A stretch of 64,000 nt of DNA from Cadophora sp. MPI-SDFR-AT-0126. Lineage: Eukaryota > Ascomycota > Leotiomycetes > Helotiales > Ploettnerulaceae. Both the position numbers and the translations under genes were made by a program. Each line of letters opens with the position of its first letter. The stretch's first letter is position 1. Shown in pieces: positions 23,772-34,742 of this stretch. The notes below the pieces were generated by a model that had not been told where the DNA came from, ran no database searches, and was given only the letters and a program-made list of their open reading frames with translations. The stretch covers positions 1,364,001-1,428,000 of the forward strand of contig JAGMVK010000002.1 in NCBI GenBank assembly GCA_020747065.1, given 5' to 3'.

Positions 23772-26519
23772 CTAGATTCTCAAGGAGTACGGACTGGCAC
23801 TTCTCTCCGTCTCTTGGCGGCTTAGGATGCTGCCGTTATCACGTATACTTCCATTCCGACGTCTTGATCCATTCATCATGGCGAAATCTCGGAGACTACC
23901 GGTATCATCCTTATGGGCAGGAATAGAACGCCCGAATTTGGGATCCACAGGAGGAGCCATCTTAAATCGTTTGTCGGCGGAAGTCGACGCCTCATCATCC
24001 ACAATGACAATCATCCAGACACCAATGGCACCATTGCTTCCGATCAAGGGCGTGCAGTGGATCCACCTGTTTCTACCCTCCAAGTCAGACTTTGATACCC
24101 ATTTGACCTTAGCAGTGACACCTCGGCCATCTGCCAATGCTTGTGTCAGTTCTTCGCGAACACGATTCGAACCTCCAATCTTGGCCATGAAAGGACTTTG
24201 CAAGATACCAGGAACCCGAAGACTGGGGCTTGCGAACAAAATTCGCAGACTGGGATATGGTCTAACGAGAAGGTAGTGTTCGTAGATACCACTGAGACGA
24301 CCACTTCCTCGTCCCGAGGGTTTGGAGAATGCAGGTGGGCCGTCGGGACTGGTCGAGTTGATCAACAAGCGAGGTTTTCCCCAATTTCCTGCTTGGTAAT
24401 TGGTATCTTGAGTTTCTTCTTGAGTCTCCTTGTGCATTCTGCCTCCCCATCTTCGAACGGTATCCAATTCCTGGAGGTTGAGCATCTCGCTAAGCTCCTG
24501 GAACTCGTCTTTTGGAGTTGCATCACTAGCGACGTATTCAAGGTCATCATGATGCTCGCGCGATTCATCGTCCTCGGCTTTGATCACGACGCGACGTAGA
24601 GATTCGAGGTCTGAACATTCCTTGACCAGACCAGACACATCAACTTGGGCACCAATGAAGTATCGGATTGTGCCACGGCTGTCACAAAGAGGCGCGCACA
24701 TGAGCAGATTCATAAAAGGTGAACCATCACGTCGACTAGAAAATGATTAGAATGCGTCAATCGTTGGTCGGGAAGCACTTACTAATTAAGAAAGACTTCA
24801 CAATGCTCAACGCCCGCTTCGATCTTCTCCCGAATTCTCCTTACACTGAAAGGATTCGTCTTTGGGCCCTGTAAGAAACGACAGTTGCGGCCGATGACAT
24901 AAGACATGCCATACTGAGTCGTTCTGTGAAATTCTATTCGACTGTTAGTGACTGCTTCCCAAAGTGACTGACAACTTACCTTCAGATGCAAAGACAATCG
25001 GATTGTCTGGTCTTGAAGGATCCGTCAGACAAAAGACTTCTGCAAGACCTTCCGAAGCCTCTCTGAGATTCGATGGCAAAGTACCAGTCACTCTTCGCTG
25101 TATTGACAAACTGACAGTCTGCAAATAAGTGTGCGTGATGTAGGCGGGCAAATCCTCCCGAACAAGAACGTCAAATGCCTGCTTTGCCTTCTCCTCCAGC
25201 GCGCTGTTGATCGTTTTGACATTACCGGCAGCAGTGAAATCATATCCATTGATTGGTTCCAAAGCCTCTGCAATTGCGTTCGAATAGCTAATTGCTTTCA
25301 ATGCCTTGATTGCGTCCAGGTAGTAGATCAGAATAGGAATTGAGGACTGTCGATGCGAGCTGAGGAATGCCGTGAATCGCAGGAGAAGGGAAGGATCGTT
25401 GAAGATTACTTGTAGATGCTCAGTTGAAAAGAGCTGTTCTGATCTGGTCTCCAAGGAATATGGCTTGAGTCCCTCCGGCGCTGTTGCAACCAAATCGAAA
25501 GATGCAGGATCAATGTCCTCCTCGCCCAGTGGTTCCAACTGATCATGTTCGTCTACACCTTTCTGTTGGAGTGGTGGAAGAGAGGTCGCATTCGTCTGAT
25601 ACGACGATCTGTCGGACGCAGATCCCTCGTCAGAAGGGGACGAAATTGAAGGCATTGCATTTGCACGATGATGGGACTTCATGCCACCAGCTCTCGATTC
25701 TGTTCTGGATTCTCCCCTGGACTCCGTTCTGAAATCATCTCTCGACTCTGATCTCGATTCTGGGCGATCCACAAGGTCTAATCTGTCCATCATTTCCTCT
25801 GGCTGTATTTGCTCTTCCCCTCGTCTAGATTCGTGGGAAGTTGTATTGCGTGTCGGAGCAAAATCAATCACTTTGGTGCCGCTTCAGGTAAAATCAGCAC
25901 TGTGCCACATTTGGTATAAATCAGTAACTCACTTGTATTCGAACGGAATTCGTAATGGAGAACGAGGCGGAGAAGCGATCAACGCCTCCAGGTCGTGTGT
26001 ATGTGAGATGGGATGCGAACCGTCCAAATTCTTCGACTTTTCGTATCCGTCTTCTCGAGAAGAAATTCTTGGGGGTCTGTAGAAAGGAATGTCCTTGACT
26101 TCTGCACCAGCGTCTGATTCTTGGTCGTGCTCGTCGTGGATGGGCGAAAGTCGTCGAAGGCCGAAAGAATTCATGTCTCCGTGGACATTTGATGGAGGGG
26201 GAAACTGCGGACTGTGAGCTATATGAACGGAGCGTCGTCTGATAACATTTGTAGCTAAGAAAGCCCCAAGTCTGTCCCTTGTCTTGTATGCCGCGGTTGG
26301 AGGAGGAGGAGGATATGAAGCTTGGGCTGGCTACAGGGACTGGGACTGGGGCAAGGAAGCCATATGTAGATATGCACTGTACCAAAGAGGAAATCGGAGG
26401 GGGATCCAGGTCAAGGGAAGACGCACCAAAGACCAGCCCTGGGACTGGGATTGGGACTGGGATTTGATGGTAACGACCTTCCCTGCACCTGTGCCTCTAC
26501 CTCTGCCTCTGCCCGACAT
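23772..26519 (-). CDS. RGS-LOV fusion protein, putative blue-light receptor (BcLOV4-like)
   Basis: Exons 26519-26478, 26330-25933, 25881-24980, 24933-24783 and 24735-23772 splice in frame to 818 residues. Order: a disordered N-terminus with a Ser/Arg/Glu-rich tract (about 185-210); an RGS domain (about 295-430, LLLRFTAFLSSH...IPILIYYLDAIKAL); a LOV domain (about 440-550) with the flavin motif GRNCRFLQG, photoactive Cys465, and RRDGSPFMNLLMCAPL; then a second PAS-like segment (about 620-720) lacking the Cys motif; and a Ser/Arg-rich tail. Family knowledge: Botrytis BcLOV4, with RGS plus LOV, binds membranes under blue light, and RGS domains act on G-alpha subunits. Light-controlled G-protein signalling is therefore an inference. 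The first exon (a GR-rich start, 42 nt) is the weakest part; exon 2 is open and in frame from 26330. Confidence 0.87.
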
Positions 26520-28938
26520 CTTGCTATGATGCAGCCAATGTGGCTCAACGTCCTGTGCCTGGCCTGGCCTGGCTTGGGCCCACTCCTCGGCCTGTCTGCT
26601 GTGCAGCAGCGTGAAGCTGCACGCCCGAAGTCGAATCGAGGCAAGACGACGATGTGCCGTTCGCTGTATTTTGCTGCGGCGGACTAGACAAACAGACTGG
26701 CTCGGGCCTGGGCTGGGGAACTGAAATGTGGCTGTTGGCGCTTGTGAGCGCTGGGACGGCACTATTGATTTAGTTTTTGCAATGTAGGCTTCATAGACTT
26801 TTCTTCCAACTCAACTACCAGCCAATGGCAGACTTCGATGGAGGCCAATAATGGGGGAGACCATTGAAAAATCTGCCCGAATCCAATTGGAAAGACGGAA
26901 TGCGATTGTTGAAGATGCCTATCATCTTCAACGTCCGATTCAGCAGCAAAACTCATGATACTCATTCCTTCCCGGACAAGAGTGACTGGACAGTGGACAG
27001 GATCCCTTGCACGGCAAGCACGCACGTTTGGACCTCCCTTCCACGAATCCATCAGACGAGTTTCTTTTCGTTTGCAATGCTGGTTGTGCTGTGCATTCAT
27101 ATATTTCATTTTCTGTTTGCGCAGATGATGTTCCGTCAATCGCACCTTGAGCATACCGACAGACATCGTCAACAACGTTTCATGATCCGCAATAAGTAAA
27201 CATAGGGCCGCCCTCATGCACAACTTCATTGGTAACAAGCCACATACCCGACGAACAGCACCCCAGACGGCGGGGCATAAAAAATGACAGGTCACAATAC
27301 AAACGAAACGATCAGATCCTCTCGATCTCGACACCCCAGAACTCAGCGATGCGATGCTTTCTTTTTCACCATATTCCCGCGACACGAATCTAATTTCTCC
27401 GTGTGCCTGTCTCTGTGCTTTGACTTTCTTGAAGCAAGTGAAATTGTGATGGGGTCTTGAGATAAAGTCGTCTCGGCATGTAATCAAAGAGAACAAACAA
27501 GACCGTATCCTGAGTCAAGACTTTTGGAGGAAATCGAGATGGGACACCGTATATTCCCAAAGGAGATGCCCTTTAGTATTTGCGCGCAGATCATTAATAA
27601 AGAAACCAGGTTCATCGGCAATAGTGCGCAGTGCGCGCAGGGCAGGGAAAGGGAACTTCTTCAGGGACCCGATGAAGAGACAGGGTTCCGGGGATCTTTC
27701 CCCCATGATCAACCCGATGTGCATTTCTGTGGGTGGCCCTATTCATATGGAGCAAATGATGCAGTGGCTTTCATGAACAGTCTTGTGTTGAACTCAAAAG
27801 TTGCTTCTTCTTTCAATTTAATTTATATCCTCAAGATCTACCATCAGTCTATGTGCAACTAGAGACACCCGACTTGGGCCAACGAATCTAGCCGTCGGTC
27901 TGTTAGTCGTATCATTGTGGCTTGCCCATCATCAATTGTTCATGTTGCTCTGACATGCTCCTGGAAGTTTATGGTTACTATCAACTGCAGCGTCACCTCC
28001 CAAAGCAGAAACTCAAATTTCCTCTTCTCCCCCGCTCCCTGTGGCGTCTCTCTAAAACAAGACCAGTCGGCTGTCGTTCTTGTGGTTGTGTTGAAGAACT
28101 GAACGCTGATGACGGAAGGTTCAAGACAACAGCCCGTGTACCGACGCTTCGATCGGCTGCTGATCCGCGCACTACCCAGCCCAGCAAGCGCGAACACTGT
28201 TTGAGCTCGCGTGGAGGTTTTGAGCAGGGGAATATGGCTGGCTGACAGGGTGAAGCTTGCAACTCAGCTGTCACTGTCAGGGGTACAGTACTCCGCAGGA
28301 GAGCCGAGATAAGATGAGTGGTCAACTATCGATTGACTCTTTCCCGGGACTTGTCAAAGCGATGAGACATAGGGTTGCAGTAGGGAACCGAGGGCATGGA
28401 CAGGACGAGGATGTTGAAGAAAACAGGCTGCGTCTTGCGAGCGGCTGGGCTGGATGGTCCAGGTGGGAGCTTTCTTGGTGGCGTGAATGACTTCTTTTAT
28501 GGGCGAGGTCTATGTTGCATGACTCTTATTCTCACAGGATGACATCCTCTGTGCTCGCTGTGCTGTGATTCTGCAAGTGCTCCACGAGTCAGGGGGTATG
28601 GCCTGCAGATGCTGAGAAGCATATCCATATTCCCTGTTAGAATCATGCTTTGTATGTACATTCCTTTCGAGTGCGACCTTACTCATAACTCTGCAGATGT
28701 CTACCCCTCACGATATGCCGGCAAATGCTCTCAACAAAAGCAACAATTGTCAGGGCAAGTACATTCTTTCGTGCATGAGGGAGGCGTAAGGCATGAGATT
28801 CTTCTGTCATGTCTCGAGACTCCGGACGCCACAAGACGCCGGCTTCACCTCACGATGGGTCCTTAAGGGAAACCCTTGAAGCTTGAACCATTGGCGTATG
28901 ATGACGAGAACAGGATACATGTTAATTGTTGTGATCAT
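26520..28938. other. Intergenic region, no gene recognised
   Basis: About 2.4 kb upstream of the RGS-LOV gene and downstream of the DUF3431 gene. A 244-codon minus-strand frame (26762-27496) begins without ATG and has no family motif. It may be leader sequence of the light receptor, since long leaders are common upstream of signalling genes. Nothing else stands out. Confidence 0.45.
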
Positions 28939-30174
28939 TCAGTAGCCATCCCCGCCCCTCCATTCTCTTCCCACTTCCTGTGCTCTATATTTTGCCACAT
29001 CTCCTCGATCTTTTGCTTCCTTTTTCTTCAAGTCGCACCAAGCAAAGCTGGCATCGATCTTCTCAGAGAGCTCAGTATCTTTGCCGGGCTCAGGCTGTTC
29101 CATAGCTCTGTCGCCAGACTTCCATTTGTTGTTCAATTCGTTCCATGTCTTGAGCTGTTCCTCCATCCGTGTCCTTTCCGTCACTTGCTTTTGGTAGGCG
29201 TCGTATTCAGTCTCTGCTCCAAAGCAGATCCCAAAACCATCACAATAACACACGTGTTCCTTGGGACACATCACATTCTTGCCCGTAAAGATGAATTGCC
29301 AGACATACTCAAACAGTCTCCCACTGAAATAGTCAGACATGCTCGTCTTCAACAGCCATTCCCGAAGATATACATATCTCTCGAGTGGTAGACTTCGTAG
29401 CCTATCTCCAGAGACAGCAAATTGGGCACAGCACGGCTGAGCTAACACGTTCGGAATAGGATCCAGAGGAAACAGCTCTGACCAAGACTTCGCCAGCATA
29501 GTCTGCTCCTGCTTCCCGACATCCTCTTCCACCATCCCAGGATGCATCCAGTTCGGACATCCAGGCTCCCAGTGGCATCTCAAGTTCATGTAGCCTTCTC
29601 TTTGGACTCTCTCTGATGACAGCCTGGCCACGACTTGTACCGCATCGCCATCTAAGAGGTCATTGTTATGCCAGGCCTTGCGGTGGTAATGCATGAAGAT
29701 ATTAACGTCTGACAGGTTCTGGTAGTGATCAATGATGGAAGTCAGGTAGACCATCACTTCATGTCCCTTATTCTGCGGCACGGATAATGGTGCACCTACG
29801 ACATCCACAACATATGCTTTGTAGTCAAAGTACTCATCCTGCTGGAAATACTTCTGGACCCAGTCTGTGGTCTCCGACGATGTTCGCGGTATAACCAGAG
29901 TTCTTGTATACTTTTGTCCGACAGGTTTGACAATTCCAGGCTGGAAAAAGTTCATCGCTATTGGAAGAATAGGTGTCTTATCTTCTTTAAGTGCGCTTCG
30001 AAAGTCACTTTCTAGTTGACTACCATGACTCGCAGAGCCGTTCGGGAGAAGCCACTGATGAGATGCTGCTAGGAAGCTCTGTCGAGGTCTCGTGCGTATA
30101 GGCGAATGTATCCAAAGCAGGACCGCACCGGTGATGGAGCAGAGCAACGGCATCCATCTTCTCGGAAGTGGCAT
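28939..30174 (-). CDS. DUF3431 family protein
   Basis: A single exon of 411 residues. Sequences I associate with fungal DUF3431 proteins are conserved throughout: DHYQNLSDVNIFMHYHRKAWHNND, the EGYMNLRCHWEPGCPNWMHP block, QPCCAQFAVSGDR and CPKEHVCYCDGFGICFG. A hydrophobic segment at residues 8-24 followed by a basic stretch suggests a type II signal anchor, so the protein is probably Golgi or secretory-pathway luminal. Conserved Cys and His positions suggest a glycosyltransferase-like or metal-binding fold, but the function is unknown to me. The ATG at 30174 is preferred because the upstream in-frame extension has no ATG and starts at the anchor. The C-terminus is charged and coiled. Confidence 0.85.
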   Translation of the reverse strand: MPLPRRWMPLLCSITGAVLLWIHSPIRTRPRQSFLAASHQWLLPNGSASHGSQLESDFRSALKEDKTPILPIAMNFFQPGIVKPVGQKYTRTLVIPRTSSETTDWVQKYFQQDEYFDYKAYVVDVVGAPLSVPQNKGHEVMVYLTSIIDHYQNLSDVNIFMHYHRKAWHNNDLLDGDAVQVVARLSSERVQREGYMNLRCHWEPGCPNWMHPGMVEEDVGKQEQTMLAKSWSELFPLDPIPNVLAQPCCAQFAVSGDRLRSLPLERYVYLREWLLKTSMSDYFSGRLFEYVWQFIFTGKNVMCPKEHVCYCDGFGICFGAETEYDAYQKQVTERTRMEEQLKTWNELNNKWKSGDRAMEQPEPGKDTELSEKIDASFAWCDLKKKEAKDRGDVAKYRAQEVGREWRGGDGY

Positions 30175-31902
30175 CTTCGCGAGTTGATAATAGCAGAGGC
30201 CTGTCAATGTTTTGGACCCATTGAGGGGAGGTAGTGAGAGAATAGACACGAACAGTCGCAGCAAAGGTATCAGAGGATGTGTTCAGAGCAATCGTTCTGT
30301 TGCAAGGATGAGAAGTGGAAGCTTTATTGCCTACGGAGAGAGTATGCCGAATTCTAGATGGGTGTCTGCCTTCTGTAGATTCTCAGTGCTCCTTCCATTT
30401 TCGGGGTGGGGCAGCATGAACGGTGTAAATGTCACTCCATGCACGATAGTTGACATTCTGTCGATACGAAATAAGTCCGTAAATGTCGAATGTTGCAAAA
30501 AGTGACCCAAATTAATTGTCAATACTCCAAGTCATGCCGTGAAGCCAGACTACTCACTTCGCAAGATAGAATTTTTGCTGCTTCTAGATTAGACTTTCTT
30601 CCACTTCACTGATTCGCCAGCGACTAGTTGCTCTCTTTATTCGTAGTAAGTCGACAAGATTTCACCGCCCAGGAGAAGCCGTAAAAAAGATGAAATCCAA
30701 ATTGAAAGCATTTGAGATCCTCGCAGCGTTGGTGGAGTCCGCGCTTCTCGTTTCTCGCTTAAAAGAGGCAAACAAACACATCTTCTCCAACACTACCACG
30801 AGAATGCGCATACTAGCCCCTTCTTCTAGCCGCAAAGTCACTCTGATTTTGTTGCACATCGCAATTGATGTCTCACTCTCATGTTATGCGGGGAGCCTAC
30901 AGTAATGCACGCTTTCCCGCGTTTCCAACCTCGTTTGCAGAAACCAATACAGTATTTTCCCCCATTCCGCCAGTCATACCAACATTCCCGAAGCAGTCAG
31001 CTCGCTTCCGGCAGCGGGGCGGCAAACAGCATTCAGTGCACTGTCAATCCATCAATCAATTCTGAATAAATCATGTTTCGAATTTTCGCGATGTGCAACA
31101 AAGATTTATCGTGGCTGATACATTCTGTTTAGTTGGTTGAGGATTCCGAAATGTGATGAGATCACGACTCGTTCTCTCCCTTGGCCGGGTCCATGAGCGT
31201 AGAACCGATGCAGAGGACTTAACAGCCAATGCCAAAACATTTTCCTGACGGGTTTTCCGATCGGTTCAACAGGTTATTTCTATTTCTTCGTCTTCAAGAC
31301 GTTTTGGCCGAGAAGTATACTCACTTGATTTGGTAGCAGGGATAAGTCGGCTCGATTGCTGCGAGATGGTCTAGGTAGCATAGGTTACCACCTTGCTCTT
31401 GTACTCTTGAGTAGACTTGAGTCACGAATGAAACTTCACATGTTGGCAGAATCAACGTGGGTAAAAGCTCATTATGCTCTTGATTCCAGGGGAAGAGAAA
31501 AGGGGGCAAGAAGGGCAATATGCTTACAAGGATCCGAGGCGAGAGTCTACTCCAACACTTTCCGATCACTCATGTTCGCGGATCACGCCAGCATATAACC
31601 TCAATCCCACGGGAACATCGCTTTCCAAGGGCGGCCAACTCCTCGATCGACATGTCCCCAGCCTCAACCCCTTGTCGTATGCAGCTCAACTTGGTGTTGA
31701 AATGGACGGGCTGACCCACGAACCTCTCCATCTATTCTTGCTCACTATGCGGCGCAGAGATTTCACTTGGATTGATCCTTTCGCCAGGGCATGCTCCAGT
31801 TGACCATAGATCATGAGATCAGAAATTGTTTCGTCATGGATGTGCTTCTCTCATCTCAGAGACCACAAGCTTTCAGCTGCTGGTGACTTCCACAACACTT
31901 GT
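30175..31902. other. Intergenic region with repeat cores
   Basis: About 1.7 kb without a recognisable gene. It holds two cores of the repeat family seen at 4.8-6.9 kb, one on each strand (listed separately). Weaker resemblances occur at about 30,294 and 30,488 but are too short to count. Confidence 0.45.
30845..31104. repeat. Two opposed copies of the dispersed repeat core
   Basis: At 30845-30864 the plus strand reads GATTTTGTTGCACATCGCAA. At 31083-31104 the minus strand reads the near-identical TCTTTGTTGCACATCGCGAA. Both match the core of the array at 6.1-6.9 kb. The 240-bp separation and inverted orientation could mark the ends of a small element, but the flanks do not match beyond the core. 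Confidence 0.4.
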
Positions 31903-34324
31903 TCAGCGTATGGAAAGTATCGTCCTCAGTCTCGATAACCTTCCAAGGAAGCTCTGGCTTTGAGACTTCCCTGTCCCTTCCAAGCTCGGGCATCCGGGAA
32001 AAGCTCCCATCTCAATCCCCACCGCTTCTTTCTGTTCTCTTATGGTTTGTTCGAGCTCCTGCAATAATAACACTCCATTCTGCTCAAAGTCGGGATCATT
32101 TTTTAATACTTCGGCATGATATTCCATCGTTTCAGCTAACCTCCAAATTGGCCCATCCTTCATGAAGTATTCTTCCTCTTGTGGAGCCGATTTGATTTGG
32201 CAGATTATGGCCTCACAGATGACTTGATCGGCATTAAAGTCGTCTCCTGCCCACTCGTCCAACATGGTCTGCATCTCCGGCAATATTAAAAAGTCGCGTA
32301 CGGTCCGGTGGAGGAAATCAACCTTCCAATTAAACAGAACGCTGGAAGACAGTGTACTGTCGTGATAATTACTTGAATCATAGAAATGCACTTCCAGCAA
32401 GCCTTTACAGCAAGCATTGAGTCGCTTTCGCATTTGTTTCAAGCGCATGTTCGTCTTCTGCATAGTCAGTGGCTCGACATTGAGCTTGAAGGCAAGGTTT
32501 GGATCATCCTGATGAGAAAACCAGTAATTCATGAGAGGTAAAATCTCACGTGCAACGAGCGTAACTTGAAACATCTGTGCTGTTTGATTCCGGTAAAAGC
32601 TATCGATAGTGAAGAGCATTCGTTCGAAGTATTCGTTGAGATCTGTGGGGATGAGTTGAAGTCTTCTTTGCAAATCAACAATTCGGTCGGCATTTGTGAG
32701 TCCTTCAAGCAGGGAGCGGACAACAAGAAATACCCAGAGAAAGACACCTTGTGCTGCGTCGACAATATTTTGAACAAGATTCAGAGATTGACTGTCTTCT
32801 TCTTCCAGATCTTGATAGCTCGGGTCTCCCTCTAGTGTATCTCTTACGTAGGATTCGATATCTTGCTTAGTGAGGTTCTCAATATAAAGCTTTCGGGACG
32901 CCTCTTGCCCGTAGATTTTCTCGAACTCATTCCAAGGTCGACTAGACACGCATATCTTCACCTGCTTGGAAGACTTTAGGAATTCAATCAAGTGGATCAT
33001 GTCGTTTGGTTTTCCTTCGTACTCGTCCAGGCCATCAATCAGGAAGAAGAGCTTGATTTTGGAAGACGTTAATTCAGTGGCGACTCGCTGAAATGCTGCT
33101 AACAGTCCACTGATACCGAGAAAATCGAGACTGCTTCCCGAACTGAGTCCACCAGAACTGTAAGGATACCAATGGTCCGGAAATGCCTTCTGAATCAACA
33201 CTGGGCATCGTCGCAAGACCTGGTAAAGCATGGAACGTAATAGTCCTTCTTGTGATTTTTGCAGTACATTCCTGCCCGCATTCCAGAAAAAGAAGCTTGT
33301 TATTATGAGCTTTTCTTCGCTTGTCCACAGACTCAAATGCTTTCTGATCACTATTTCGTGTTCAGCTAGTCACCGTTAGTCGCTGCTAGCTGCAAGGTAA
33401 GATATAGATATTTATTCCCCCGACAGAATACGGAAAATAAAGGTTTTTGCTTACAGAGGTACTTTACTAGTGTCGACTTTCCCGAACCAGGCTTTCCAGA
33501 AATCCAGTACAACGGTTCGCCTGATTCCAGCCACTCGACGAACTTTGTAGGAGCTCTTGAGTTTCCCTCGGCTGATGACTCTTCGAGAATCCAGGCAAAT
33601 GTTTGCGCATGTGCAGCTCGAATGGAGTTGTGTCGATCTTCCATCGTAGGAAAGCGTAGGGTAGCCAAGATACGCTGCTCGGAGTCATACTCGACGCCCT
33701 TCTGGGCGGAGAGAGATAGGCGTTGTACGAGCTCTTTCTGACGTAAGGCATTATCGTCAATCCCTGCTTTAATCTCCGTAAATAGTCGCTCAAACTCCTC
33801 TTGAAGTTCTTTGATATCACCGGTTCTAGCTATTTGGGACAATTGGCTTTCAAGGTTGAGCCTCTCCAGTTTCGCGATCACTGTCGATTCTTTGCGGATC
33901 AGACCTCGGATACCCATACGTTGCTCAATGCGATCTAGTCTCTTCTGAAGAGCCTCGATTTCTCCCTGCTTCCTGACACTTTGGAAAGCCTGGTAGAAGC
34001 TGTTCCATTTTCGGTGATTGCCTTTGACTTTCACGCTCTCTAGAACGGAAAGTAGCTCTGCGGAAACCTCTAGGCATTGCTTGCTGAGATTCAGTAAGTC
34101 GTCCTCTTCGTCTGTTATCGAGGCCTCAGACTTAGAAATGTCGGGTGGTTTGATTGGGAAGTGAGCCTTCGAAGATCTTGTGCAAGAGCCTCAAGCTCCA
34201 GGTTTTCCGAGCTTGCACCCGATGCTGAGACGTAGAGACCACGGGTCGTTGAGATGAGTTTGCTCGTGAAGTCTACAAACTGGACGATATTGCTTGCTAA
34301 TCCAAGGATAGTGAGAGGGTCCAT
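31903..34324 (-). CDS. NACHT-domain STAND (fungal NLR-like) protein with apparent frameshift
   Basis: Residues 1-50 (MDPLTILGLASNIVQFVDF...) match the fungal STAND N-terminal helical domain. A coiled region follows, then a NACHT NTPase: P-loop WISGKPGSGKSTLVKYL, Walker B LFFLIDGLDEYEG and the sensor-like KICVSSRPWNEFEK. The region after the NACHT ends with no ankyrin, WD40 or TPR repeats, so this is a short NLR. Intron 33366-33454 (GTAAGC donor, CTAG acceptor) restores the conserved P-loop continuation. Between EALAQDLRRL and DDLLNLSKQCLEV (about 34,130-34,170) the frame changes without any usable intron, so an intact protein needs a sequence correction or the gene is inactive. Family knowledge: such proteins act in allorecognition and programmed cell death. 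It is divergent to a HET gene 418 bp away. Confidence 0.82.
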
Positions 34325-34742
34325 CCTTTATTGAAGTTAGACAGAGCTGGACAGCAAGATCAGGGCTGCGCTGTGCAAGTGATGCTGCTAATGAAGGAGG
34401 GCTAGGTGTCTTTTGGGAGTGGAGCAAGCCAGCAGTGGTGACCATAGGAAATAGCTTGCTTTGACTTTAGAGCGAGAGGATTGTTCTATCCTGTGGTCGA
34501 CGCTGGGAGATGCAGGACGAGATGAGCACCAGGTGTGTCGGTGGCTGAACCTGCTTACTCAGCCAGGCTCCCACTCAGCACATCAACATAGCCACTTTCA
34601 TTGCTTGTTCGCCTGAATCTCATCAATTGCAATCTGATCCTCCGACGGTCGGTATTCAAGTCTTGCAGTCTTTGGCTAGGTGTACAATACATACTGTACT
34701 CGGTTATCCCCAGGAGGAGAAGGGGAAACAAGCAGATTCACA
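34325..34742. promoter_or_regulatory. Shared divergent promoter region of NACHT and HET genes
   Basis: 418 bp lie between the two opposed start codons, so the genes may share a bidirectional promoter. I see no clear TATA box or repeated operator-like motif. Confidence 0.4.

Noticed and set aside
26762..27496. 244-codon minus-strand open frame
   Set aside because: No ATG at its start, no family motif, Cys/His/Met-rich odd composition; more likely untranslated leader upstream of the RGS-LOV gene.
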